Shown one piece after another: positions 1 to 6,442 of a DNA stretch of 6,442 nt (positions are counted from its first letter, which is position 1; every line of letters begins with the position of its first letter). Position numbers and translations under genes: made by a program. Origin of the DNA: an uncultured Holophagales bacterium (GTDB lineage: Bacteria > Acidobacteriota > Thermoanaerobaculia > UBA5066); contig CALMDF010000293.1 of the NCBI GenBank assembly GCA_937864895.1, positions 1 to 6,442 on the forward strand, given 5' to 3'. The notes beneath the pieces were generated by a model, which was given only the letters and a program-made list of their open reading frames with translations, had not been told where the DNA came from and did not search any database.

Positions 1-2734
1 GCGAGGCTCCCTCGAAATTGAACGTGTAACGGCTTTCGGGCGGGACGCGCAGGACGAGGTTCTCGAGCGGCGTGGCTCCGAGGAGCCGGACGGACTCCGA
101 GTGCTCGAAGTCGTTCAGGTCGCCGAGGACGACGACCCTGGCCCTCGGGTCGGCCTCGAGGAGGCGCTCGACGAAGGCGCGGATTTCCCGCGCCTGGGCG
201 AGCCGGCGCGAGGCGGTGGGCGTCCGCGGAGGCTGCGTCGCGCCGAAGGCGCGGTCGTCGTCCGACTTCGAGGACCAGTGGTTCGCGACGACGAAGAGGG
301 TCTTCCCGCCGAAGCGGACCTCGGTGGCGAGGGAACGGCGGACCCCTTCCCCCTCGGTGAGGGTGAACGCGGTCGATCGGGGGGCGACGCGGCCGGGGCT
401 CAGGCTGAGCCGGAGGTCCTTCCCTCGGCCCTCGGGCTCAGTCGCGTCGAGCGGGCCCGCCTCGCCCCGCTTCACGAGCGTCACGCGCGCGGGGTTCAGG
501 AGGAGGGCGACGCGGATGTTCCCTCCCGGCTGCCCCCCTTCCTTCCCCTCGACCGGGTCGATCCACGCGGCCTCGTAGCGCGGGCCTCCCGCGGCGGCGA
601 TCCCGGCGACGAGGGCGTCGAGCGTCTTCCGCGAGGTCACGACGCCGTCCCCCTTGCCGGCCGGGCCGCTGTCGTCCTGGACCTCCTCGAGGGCGAGAAC
701 GTCCGGGGCGCCCATCCGTCGCGCGACCACCTCGCCGATCCGGGCGAAGCGCTCGGCGGGCCCTGCGAAGGAGAGGTTCTCGACGTTGAAGGTGGCCACC
801 GTGAGGTGCCGGCGGTCGCTTCCGAGCGAGGCCGAGACGTCGCACCCGGTCCCCGGAGCCTCGACGGTCATCGGCGCCAGCGGCCAGACGCGGTAGGTGC
901 CGAAGGCGTAGTCGGCGATGCCGGCTACGGGGCCGCGGACCCGGGCGCCCACGTCGGCGACGGGAGACTCGCGCGAAAGCCGTCCCCCGAGAAAGGCCCG
1001 ATCGAGGGAGGGGCCCGTCGCGGGCAGGAGGACTCCCCCGGCGGCGGTCCGCGCGACGGGAGGGGCGCCGTCGGGGCGCAGGGCGAGGTCGCCGCGGCTC
1101 GAGGTGGGGCCGACGACGGTGCCGCCGGGGATCTCCACGCGCATCCCTTCGAGGCTCTCCCAGAGGTCGATGGCGTCGGTTGCGGGCTCGAACAGGGTGA
1201 GGCCGTCGTCGTCGATCGAAGGCGGAACGAGGCGCTCGGTGAAGAGCCTCACCGGCGAAGGCAGCGGCGGCTCCCCCTCGGTCGGAGTCACCATGCCCGC
1301 CTTCAGGCGCGTGACGGAGAGGCCGCGGGGGATCGCGAGCTCCTCGACGCGGCCGGAAACGGAGACCGCCTGGCCGGGGGACGGCGGGGAGCCGGCGGAG
1401 TGTGCGACGTAGAGCCCCTCGGAGGTCGAGGGGTCGCCGTCGGGCCGCGACGATTCGAGCCAGAAGCCCGGGCTGCGCGGGTCGCGGTCGACCGCCGTCA
1501 CGATTCCCGTCACGCCGGACACCCAGCTCCCCTCGAGGGGGGAACGGTGGCCGGCCCCCTGGATGCGGGCGACGGTCATGGGACTCCGGTCCACGGCGAA
1601 GAGAAGAAAGGTCGTCGCCTCCTGGACCGGGTTGAAGTTGTCGTCGCTGACGAGGAGGAGCGTCTCGCGACCGTCGGGCAGTTTCGGGCCGAATGTCATT
1701 CCCTCGAAGTTCTCGAGGGGGACCCCGACCTCGGCGAGGTCGAGGAGGAGCGCCTTGTGCGCCGGGGCGAAGGAAGCGCCCTGGAGGGAGTCGAGCGCCG
1801 AGACGTCGGTCGCGCCGGCGAGGGAGACGTCGAAGAGACGCACCGAGTTCCCGAGCCCCTCCACGAACTGCCGCTCGAGGACGAGCAGCCGATCCGAGCC
1901 GAGGGGCAGGAGGTCGGACAGCCCGTTCACCCGGAAGGCGGCGGGGTCCCGCGGGGCCGGCGAGACACCGTCGACGAGGTAGACGAACTCGGCGGGCGGT
2001 CCCCCCTGCTCGCGATCGAACCGGAGGATGCGCGCGGGGCTCGGGACGCCGACGTCGGAGCTCGGGCCGTCCTGGGCGAGGGCGTTCTCGATCCCCGCGA
2101 AGAGGTACCGGCCGTCCTGCACCGGGGCGAGGCCCTCGAACCCGAGGTTGTCCCGGATGCCGTGCCCGGCGCCGGACAGGTAGGCTGGCGGGAGCGGGAC
2201 CTCGCGCCGGAATCGGCCGTCGGGCCCGTGCTCCGAGATCATCGACTGGATGCCCCGGCTGACGATCGCCTCCGTCGAGACGAGGAAGCCTCCGGGGACG
2301 ACGGCGATCCCTTCCGTGTCGACGGACCCGGGCGAGAAGGGCTGCCCCTTCGCGTTCCGCAGCGTCAGGACGGCTTCCATGGCCACGCCGAGCGTCGGAA
2401 CGACGGCAGGGCCGGACGCCGCTCCGCCGGTCCGCGGCTCCACCCGGAAGCGGTAGACGCGGACGGGGCCGTGCTGTCCCCGGTCGTCCGAGATGGCGAG
2501 GAACGAGCGCGAGGCTTCGTCCCAGGCGAGGCCCGAGAGTCCCCCGATCCGGGCCCCCTCGAGCTCGGCGTCCCGGGGCAGGACGACGCGGCCGACGAGC
2601 GAGAGGCCCGTCACGGCGCTCGCCGGCGAGGCGGCGTCCCCGGCCGCGGGGCCGGTCGCGATCAGGAGGAGAAGGAGGGAGGCGGCGAGGAGACGGTGAC
2701 GGGCCGGAATGCGCGGGGAGGCGCTCTTCTTCAT
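1..2734 (-). CDS. Secreted esterase-like-phytase / ExeM-type nuclease fusion (3' end cut by window)
   Basis: The frame is open from ATG at 2734 to the left edge (911 codons, no stop). Residues 1-32 form a signal peptide: MKK start, Arg-rich stretch, Leu-rich core, Ala/Gly cleavage region. Residues about 60-385 match the esterase-like-phytase beta-propeller family (PF13449-like), with GLSGLAW (65-71) and SDDRG (82-86), DTEGIAV (139-145), NLGFEGLAP (196-204), LLVLER (283-288) and ENFEGM...SDDNF (341-367). Residues 400-465 resemble the YhcR/ExeM OB-fold (GVTGIVTAVD, then VSVSGRVEEL), and ESLEGMRVE (526-534) is typical of the segment that follows it in ExeM/NucH nucleases. The EEP catalytic domain starts near 643: TFNVEN (648-653), metal-ligand Glu684 in LALEEVQD, Arg741, NHWSSK (His819), GDLND (Asp872/Asn874) and YTFNFEG (903-909). 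Only the last part, with the expected DH motif, lies outside. By inference it is an extracellular phosphodiesterase or nuclease. The activity of the phytase-like part is poorly defined even in known members. It is divergent from the VWFA gene. No Shine-Dalgarno precedes the ATG, but no other start fits the signal peptide. Confidence 0.92.
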   Translation of the reverse strand, partial: MKKSASPRIPARHRLLAASLLLLLIATGPAAGDAASPASAVTGLSLVGRVVLPRDAELEGARIGGLSGLAWDEASRSFLAISDDRGQHGPVRVYRFRVEPRTGGAASGPAVVPTLGVAMEAVLTLRNAKGQPFSPGSVDTEGIAVVPGGFLVSTEAIVSRGIQSMISEHGPDGRFRREVPLPPAYLSGAGHGIRDNLGFEGLAPVQDGRYLFAGIENALAQDGPSSDVGVPSPARILRFDREQGGPPAEFVYLVDGVSPAPRDPAAFRVNGLSDLLPLGSDRLLVLERQFVEGLGNSVRLFDVSLAGATDVSALDSLQGASFAPAHKALLLDLAEVGVPLENFEGMTFGPKLPDGRETLLLVSDDNFNPVQEATTFLLFAVDRSPMTVARIQGAGHRSPLEGSWVSGVTGIVTAVDRDPRSPGFWLESSRPDGDPSTSEGLYVAHSAGSPPSPGQAVSVSGRVEELAIPRGLSVTRLKAGMVTPTEGEPPLPSPVRLFTERLVPPSIDDDGLTLFEPATDAIDLWESLEGMRVEIPGGTVVGPTSSRGDLALRPDGAPPVARTAAGGVLLPATGPSLDRAFLGGRLSRESPVADVGARVRGPVAGIADYAFGTYRVWPLAPMTVEAPGTGCDVSASLGSDRRHLTVATFNVENLSFAGPAERFARIGEVVARRMGAPDVLALEEVQDDSGPAGKGDGVVTSRKTLDALVAGIAAAGGPRYEAAWIDPVEGKEGGQPGGNIRVALLLNPARVTLVKRGEAGPLDATEPEGRGKDLRLSLSPGRVAPRSTAFTLTEGEGVRRSLATEVRFGGKTLFVVANHWSSKSDDDRAFGATQPPRTPTASRRLAQAREIRAFVERLLEADPRARVVVLGDLNDFEHSESVRLLGATPLENLVLRVPPESRYTFNFEGAS

Positions 2735-2745
2735 CGGAAGCCGCG

Positions 2746-2774
2746 AGGATAGGGGGATCCCGCCGCTGCCGCAA
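2746..2774 (-). promoter_or_regulatory. Candidate sigma70-like promoter for the phytase/nuclease gene
   Basis: Read on the minus strand, TTGCGG (2774-2769) and TATCCT (2751-2746) are separated by exactly 17 bases. They match the housekeeping consensus at 3 of 6 and 4 of 6 positions. Transcription would start near 2739, only about 5 bases before the ATG at 2734, so the mRNA would be nearly leaderless. That agrees with the lack of a ribosome binding site there. In GC-rich DNA such partial matches arise by chance, so this is a candidate only. Confidence 0.3.
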
Positions 2775-2850
2775 CGACGGGAGCGCGACGGACCCGGGCG
2801 AAGAGCCGACGAGATGGGGCGGCTCGCACTACCATCGGGGGGACTGGCCG

Positions 2851-2856
2851 GGAGGG
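2851..2856 (+). promoter_or_regulatory. Shine-Dalgarno of the VWFA gene
   Basis: GGAGGG lies 3 bases before the ATG at 2860 (5 bases if GGGA, 2850-2853, is taken as the pairing core). The spacing is short but usable. It supports ATG 2860 as the start, as does the signal peptide that begins there. Confidence 0.6.
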
Positions 2857-2859
2857 CTC

Positions 2860-4539
2860 ATGGATCGAAGAGACACTCGAGGACGCCGGCGCGCGGTACG
2901 GGCCTGCCTGGTTGCGGGCGCGGCGGCTCTCCTCTGCGTCCGTCCCGCCGACGCCCAGGAGCCTTCGAAGGTCCCGCGGGTGACCAGCTCGGCCGAGCTG
3001 ACGCTCGTCAACGTAGACGTCGTCGTGACGGGGAAGGACGGCAAGCCGGTACCGGGGCTCGCCGCGGCGGACTTCACGGTCCGCCACGGCGGCAGGCCCG
3101 TCACGGTCACGAATTTCCGGGAAGAGAGGCCGGCCCGTGCCGCGCGTCCCGCTGCGGCGGCCGTACCGGAGGCCGCTCCTGCGGCGAAGGAGCCGGTAAC
3201 CGCGCCGGTGGAGCCGGAGGCGCCCCGGGTCCCGCGCCACGTCGTCCTCTTCATCGACCACCTCGCCCTCCCCGACCCGAGAGAGCGCGAGGAGGTCTTC
3301 GGCTCCCTGAAGAACCTGCTCCGGACGACGCTCGGGCCGGGCGACCAGGCCATGGTCGTCGCGTGGCGCGGCGGGGTCCAGAGCGTCTTCCCCTACACGG
3401 ACGACCTCGCCCTCCTCGAGGCCCGCCTCGACGTCGTGGCGGCGAGCGCGATCCGGCTCGGGCGCGACACGCAGGAGGAGCTCGACAGGCTCGCGGGCGA
3501 CGACTGGGCCTACGCCTGGGTCGGCGCCGGGGACTCCTCGCTGTCGAGGAACCTCAACGTCCAGCAGGCCTACTCCGAGGTGAAGGGCAAGGCGACGGCG
3601 CTCATGGGCGTCATTTCCACGATGTCCGGGCTGGAGGGACGAAAAGCGCTCGTCCTCGTCTCGCGGAGCTTCTCGAGGCGGCCGGGCGCGGAGTTCTTCG
3701 GGACGACCATGGACACCCGCGGCCTCCTCGACGGGGTCGTCGCGAAGGCGAACGCGGCGGGGGTGACGATCCACTCCCTCTACGCGGCCGCCTGGCAGTC
3801 GGAGGCGCCGAACGTCTCGAACTCCCCGCTGACGGACCCCCGCAACATGAACCAGGCCGGCCTCACGCGGTCGAACGCGAAATGGACCGGAGAGATGGCC
3901 GCCCTCGAGAGCCTCGCCGACGAGACGGGAGGCGTCGTCATCACGACGACGATGGAGGCGCCGCTCTTCGCGGAGCGGGTCGCCTCGGACCTGGGCTCCT
4001 GGTACTCCCTCGGCTACCCGCCCCCGGAGGGGGCCGGCCGCACGGCCGAGGTCGACGTCCGGGTCGCGCGGCCCGGCGTCACCGTCCGGCTGCGCCGGAG
4101 CGTCGTCGCGCGCAGCCCGGAGGAGGAAATGCAGGACCGTGTCCTCGCGAACCTCTTCCGGATGGACGGGAACGCCCGCCTTCCGATCGCGGTCTCCACG
4201 GGAGAGCAGGTGAAGGAGAAGAAGGGGAGGTACCGCACGCCGGTCCTCGTCAGGGTCCCGGTGCGCCGGCTCGTCCTCCTCCCGACGGCGACCGGGGCGA
4301 GGGGGGCGGTCTCGGTCTTCTTCGTCTCCGTCGGGGCGGGAGGCGACTTCTCCGAGGTCCGGCGGGAACGCCGGGAGATCGAGCTCCCGGCCGCCTCCGT
4401 CGGGCCCGCGTCGACCGAGATCGTCTCGCTGGAGGCCGACGTCGTCACCGCCGATCCCGCGGCGCGGATCTCGGTCGGCGTGTGGGACGAAACGGGAGGA
4501 GAGGCCGGGTTCCGGCTCATCCGCCCGTCGGGGAAGTAG
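2860..4539 (+). CDS. Secreted VWFA-related domain protein (acidobacterial type)
   Basis: This is a complete 559-residue protein. Residues 1-32 are a signal peptide (Arg-rich start, hydrophobic 15-27, cleavage ADA|QE at 32/33), so it is exported; no lipobox is seen. Residues 43-87 form the small beta domain that opens the acidobacterial VWFA-related family (TIGR03436-like): VDVVVTGKDGKPVPGL, then ADFTV and VTVTNF. An Ala/Pro-rich linker follows (about 90-126). The von Willebrand A fold covers about 127-385: first strand HVVLFIDHL (127-135), RKALVLVS (261-268), and the family's closing YSLGYPP (382-388). The metal site is degenerate: the DxSxS motif reads DHLAL (133-137), and the usual Asp after the later strand is missing (VSRSFS, 267-272). 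Residues 420-559 look like a further beta-rich domain, with VLVRVPVRRLVLLP (462-475) and a VGVWDE strand near the end. Molecular role is unknown; a metal-independent binding or scaffold role is an inference. It converges on ftcD and diverges from the phytase/nuclease gene; no shared function is evident. Confidence 0.88.
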   Translation: MDRRDTRGRRRAVRACLVAGAAALLCVRPADAQEPSKVPRVTSSAELTLVNVDVVVTGKDGKPVPGLAAADFTVRHGGRPVTVTNFREERPARAARPAAAAVPEAAPAAKEPVTAPVEPEAPRVPRHVVLFIDHLALPDPREREEVFGSLKNLLRTTLGPGDQAMVVAWRGGVQSVFPYTDDLALLEARLDVVAASAIRLGRDTQEELDRLAGDDWAYAWVGAGDSSLSRNLNVQQAYSEVKGKATALMGVISTMSGLEGRKALVLVSRSFSRRPGAEFFGTTMDTRGLLDGVVAKANAAGVTIHSLYAAAWQSEAPNVSNSPLTDPRNMNQAGLTRSNAKWTGEMAALESLADETGGVVITTTMEAPLFAERVASDLGSWYSLGYPPPEGAGRTAEVDVRVARPGVTVRLRRSVVARSPEEEMQDRVLANLFRMDGNARLPIAVSTGEQVKEKKGRYRTPVLVRVPVRRLVLLPTATGARGAVSVFFVSVGAGGDFSEVRRERREIELPAASVGPASTEIVSLEADVVTADPAARISVGVWDETGGEAGFRLIRPSGK

Positions 4540-4540
4540 C

Positions 4541-4574
4541 CCGGGGGGCGCCGGCGGGAGCCGGCGGCCCCCGG
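4541..4574. terminator. GC-rich hairpin between convergent genes, probable bidirectional terminator
   Basis: Bases 4541-4555 pair with 4560-4574 in a 15-bp stem with one G-G mismatch (4548/4567) around the 4-base loop GGGA. The hairpin starts 2 bases after the VWFA stop codon and ends 4 bases before the ftcD stop codon on the other strand, so it serves both transcripts by position. Neither side has a T-rich tract, so it is not a classic intrinsic terminator. It may act as a T-less terminator or protect the 3' ends. Confidence 0.6.
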
Positions 4575-4578
4575 CCGG

Positions 4579-5493
4579 TCAGCCGCGGTCGCCCAGGATC
4601 TCGTCGAGCCTGTTCTCGACGACGTCCTCGACCGAGAAGTCGAAGATCTGGAGGTAGTGCTCGGCGGAGGCGATGAGCGCCTGCATCGGGACGAGGCCCA
4701 CCATCTCGACGCGGGTCACCCTCGTGCCGAAGCGCCGCAGCTCGGTCTTCACGGCCTCGAGGACCCGGTACAGGGGCGTCGCCTGGAAGTTCCCGACCGT
4801 GATGTTGAGGAGCGCCTCGTTGCGCGTGCGGTCGAGCGCCGGGTAGAAGTGGACCCCGGAGAAGCCCGTCGCCGGGTCGGAGAGGACCTTCGAGACGCGC
4901 TCGGCGGCCTCCTCGCTCGGCGTCCCGAGGTAGGCCTTGAAGTTCACGATCGGGAGCCGGGCGCCGATGATCGTCGCGCCCTTGTCGGGGCGGAACACGT
5001 CCGGGCCGAAGTCGGGCTTCCAGGCCGGGTCGGTCATCTTCGCCGCGAAGCCCTCGTACTCGCCCTCCCGGATGTTCTCGATGTCGCGCCGCAGCTTCGT
5101 CCGCGCCGACTCCGCGAAGAGGTAGACGGGGAGGTCGAATCGCCTCGCGACCTCCTCGGCGAACTGGACGGACCAATCCACGGCCGTCGCGATCGGGGCG
5201 TCCCGGAGCGCGACGAAGGGGAAGACGTCGACCGCCCCGATGCGCGGGTACTCGCCCTGGTGGTTCCGCATGTCGATCTTGCCGAGCGCCGCCTCGTAGA
5301 TGTGGAAGCCGCCCTCGAAGACCGCCTCCCTGCGGCCCGTGAAGGAGAAGATGGTCCGGTTTCGGACCTGGTCCATCGAGACGTCGAGAACGACGAGGCC
5401 GGGGACGGTCTCGAGCTTCTCCGTCAGCGCTTCGACGAAGGCCTCGTCGCGGCCCTCGCAGACGTTCGGAACGACGGAAATGATCTGGGACAT
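4579..5493 (-). CDS. ftcD: Glutamate formimidoyltransferase (FtcD)
   Basis: This 304-residue protein is the usual length for a stand-alone bacterial formimidoyltransferase without the cyclodeaminase domain. The enzyme moves the formimino group of N-formimino-L-glutamate to tetrahydrofolate, giving glutamate and 5-formimino-THF at the end of one histidine-degradation route; it is cytoplasmic. Seen in sequence: PNVCEGRD (9-16), NRTIFSFTG (45-53), IDMRNHQGEYPRIGAVDVFPF (73-93), VYLF (123-126), IREGEYEG (141-148), the folate-loop region WKPDFGP...KGAT (158-173) and EMVGLVPMQAL (263-273). The N-terminal domain (about 1-178) and C-terminal domain (about 179-300) are both complete. The oddity is position 82: the mammalian enzyme has His82 there (GEHPRMG), regarded as the catalytic base, whereas this protein has Tyr82 (TAC codon). 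Family membership is secure, but the exact activity is less so. Some family members also act on 5-formyl-THF. It is the downstream gene of an operon with the decarboxylase beta subunit; no other histidine-degradation gene is in view. Confidence 0.93.
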   Translation of the reverse strand: MSQIISVVPNVCEGRDEAFVEALTEKLETVPGLVVLDVSMDQVRNRTIFSFTGRREAVFEGGFHIYEAALGKIDMRNHQGEYPRIGAVDVFPFVALRDAPIATAVDWSVQFAEEVARRFDLPVYLFAESARTKLRRDIENIREGEYEGFAAKMTDPAWKPDFGPDVFRPDKGATIIGARLPIVNFKAYLGTPSEEAAERVSKVLSDPATGFSGVHFYPALDRTRNEALLNITVGNFQATPLYRVLEAVKTELRRFGTRVTRVEMVGLVPMQALIASAEHYLQIFDFSVEDVVENRLDEILGDRG

Positions 5494-5497
5494 GGTG

Positions 5498-5504
5498 CCC
5501 TCCT
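5498..5504 (-). promoter_or_regulatory. Shine-Dalgarno of ftcD overlapping the upstream stop codon
   Basis: On the minus strand AGGAGGG (5504-5498) sits 4 bases before the ftcD ATG at 5493. Its first two bases are the last two of the TAG stop (5505-5503) of the decarboxylase gene. This fixes the ftcD start and suggests that ribosomes finishing the upstream gene help initiate ftcD. Confidence 0.8.
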
Positions 5505-6442
5505 AGAAGAGTCCGAGGAAGACGCCGGCCGCGAGGGCCGACCCGATGACGCCCGCCACGTTGGGTCCCATGGCGTGCTGGAGGAGGAAGTTCCCCGGGT
5601 CCTCGGCCTGGCCGACCATGTGGGCCACGCGGGCGGAATCGGGGACGGCGGAGACGCCTGCGGCGCCGATGAGCGGGTTCACCTTCTCCTTCGCGAAGAC
5701 GTTCATGAGCTTGGCGAAGAGGACGCCGCCGGCCGTCGCCGTCCCGAAGGCGACGCAGCCGAGGACGAAGATGAGGACCGACTGCTTCGTCAGGAAGACG
5801 CCCGCCGACGTCGAGGCGCCGACGGCGATCCCGAGGAGGATCGTGCAGATGTCGAGGAGGGCGCTCGAGGCCGTCTTCGCCAGCCGGGTCGTGACGCCCG
5901 ACTCCTTCAGGAGGTTCCCGAAGAAGAGCATCCCGAGGAGCGGCAGTCCGCCCGGCGCCAGGAGGGTCGTCACGAGGAGGCCCATGATCGGGAAGGCGAT
6001 CTTCTCGAGCCTCGAGACCTTCCGGCCGGGCTTCATCCGGATGAGGCGCTCCTCGCGGGTCGTGAGGAGCTTCATGATCGGCGGCTGGATGATCGGGACC
6101 ATCGCCATGTAGCTGTAGGCCGAGATGGCGATGGGGCCGATGAGAGCCGGGGCGAGGCGGCTCGCCGTGAAGATCGCCGTCGGGCCGTCGGCGCCGCCGA
6201 TGATCCCGATCGAGGCCGCGCTCTGGGGCGAGAAGTCGAGCCAGAGGGCCCCGAGGAACGTGAGGAAGATGCCGACCTGCGCGGCCGCGCCGAGGAGGAG
6301 GCTCTTCGGGTTCGAGAGGAGCGCCGAGAAGTCGGTCAAGGCGCCGATGCCGAGGAAGATGAGCGGCGGGAAGACGCCGGCCCTGACGCCGTAGTAGATG
6401 ATGCCGAGGACGCTGTTGCCGCCCGAGTTGAAGACGTACTCG
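5503..6442 (-). CDS. Sodium-translocating decarboxylase beta subunit, N-terminus cut by window
   Basis: This multi-pass inner-membrane protein is the channel subunit of the biotin-dependent sodium-pumping decarboxylases (oxaloacetate, glutaconyl-CoA, methylmalonyl-CoA). It decarboxylates carboxybiotin and exports sodium ions. The frame is open to the right edge and 312 residues are visible. A TTG at 6339 could be mistaken for the start, but conserved family sequence continues upstream of it ([19 protein letters not shown]), so the real start is outside. Numbering from the first visible codon, residues known to matter in Klebsiella OadB fall at matching, ungapped spacings: Asp203 = D85 in [10 protein letters not shown], Tyr229 = Y111 in [10 protein letters not shown], Asn373 = N255, Gly377 = G259, Ser382 = S264 and Arg389 = R271. 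About 118 N-terminal residues are therefore missing. Hydrophobic segments alternate with the loop [16 protein letters not shown] (130-145). The C-terminus, ending GVFLGLF, is complete. Substrate type (oadB, gcdB or mmdB) cannot be decided from this subunit; alpha and biotin-carrier subunits would be expected nearby. Confidence 0.93.
   Translation of the reverse strand, partial: EYVFNSGGNSVLGIIYYGVRAGVFPPLIFLGIGALTDFSALLSNPKSLLLGAAAQVGIFLTFLGALWLDFSPQSAASIGIIGGADGPTAIFTASRLAPALIGPIAISAYSYMAMVPIIQPPIMKLLTTREERLIRMKPGRKVSRLEKIAFPIMGLLVTTLLAPGGLPLLGMLFFGNLLKESGVTTRLAKTASSALLDICTILLGIAVGASTSAGVFLTKQSVLIFVLGCVAFGTATAGGVLFAKLMNVFAKEKVNPLIGAAGVSAVPDSARVAHMVGQAEDPGNFLLQHAMGPNVAGVIGSALAAGVFLGLF

Noticed and set aside
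101..2752. An 883-codon open frame on the plus strand, antisense to the phytase/nuclease gene.
   Set aside because: It is in exact codon register with the real minus-strand gene, so its openness only reflects avoidance of TTA, CTA and TCA codons in GC-rich coding DNA. Its product is rich in Arg, Gly, Asp and Glu with no recognisable domain.
2754..2761. The palindrome GGGATCCC in the divergent intergenic region as an operator.
   Set aside because: An 8-base palindrome without symmetric flanks is expected by chance in such sequence, and no second copy is seen in the gap.
438..2774. A 778-codon minus-strand frame overlapping the same gene.
   Set aside because: The product is almost entirely Arg, Pro, Gly and Ala, typical of an out-of-frame reading, while the adjacent frame carries all the domain motifs.
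2830..2835. TACCAT as a -10 element for the VWFA gene.
   Set aside because: It matches the consensus at 4 of 6 positions and is suitably placed, but no credible -35 lies 16-18 bases upstream, so the support is too weak to annotate.
2731..3774. A 347-codon minus-strand frame antisense to the VWFA gene, spanning the divergent gap.
   Set aside because: Its composition is Arg/Glu/Asp-rich with no domain, and it would overlap both well-supported neighbours.
2709..4676. A 655-codon plus-strand frame over the VWFA gene.
   Set aside because: It is an out-of-frame shadow with Arg/Gly-rich low-complexity translation; the 2860-4539 frame has the signal peptide and family motifs.
6337..6339. TTG at 6339 as the start of the decarboxylase beta subunit.
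   Set aside because: Conserved family sequence and the open frame continue upstream to the window edge, and comparison with Klebsiella OadB implies about 118 more residues before the first visible codon.

Overview
This strongly GC-rich window with dense coding looks like a chromosomal piece of an Acidobacteriota-type bacterium. The best taxonomic clue is the gene at 2860-4539, which matches the secreted VWFA-related family expanded in Acidobacteria. That family also occurs in some other GC-rich phyla, so the assignment is probable rather than certain. I see no rRNA, tRNA, CRISPR array, transposase or phage gene, and no stretch over 300 bases without a gene.

Layout, left to right. (1) 1-2734, minus strand: a very large secreted protein whose 3' end is cut by the window edge. 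Its 911 visible residues join an N-terminal esterase-like-phytase beta-propeller to a complete ExeM/NucH-style extracellular nuclease module (OB-fold plus endonuclease/exonuclease/phosphatase domain). (2) 2735-2859: a 125-bp divergent intergenic region with a candidate minus-strand promoter and a clear Shine-Dalgarno for the plus-strand gene. (3) 2860-4539, plus: the secreted VWFA-related protein, whose metal-binding MIDAS residues are degenerate. (4) 4540-4578: a convergent gap almost filled by a 15-bp-stem GC hairpin, probably a bidirectional terminator. (5) 4579-5493, minus: glutamate formimidoyltransferase (ftcD). (6) 5503-6442, minus: beta subunit of a sodium-pumping decarboxylase (OadB/GcdB/MmdB family), cut at its N-terminus by the right edge.

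The two right-hand genes form a tight operon, transcribed from the decarboxylase beta subunit into ftcD. The gap is 9 nt, and the ftcD Shine-Dalgarno overlaps the upstream stop codon. FtcD is the folate-dependent last step of one histidine-degradation route and releases glutamate. The decarboxylase beta subunit turns decarboxylation of a carboxylic acid or acyl-CoA into a sodium gradient. If it is the glutaconyl-CoA type, the pair would link histidine/glutamate breakdown to energy conservation, but its substrate cannot be read from this subunit. The two left-hand genes are unrelated secreted proteins: one probably works on extracellular phosphate esters and nucleic acid, the other is of unknown role.

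The points most worth a second look are the phytase-like/nuclease fusion, the Tyr in place of the expected catalytic His in FtcD, and the metal-site loss in the VWFA protein. I did not find a convincing wholly new multi-gene system.
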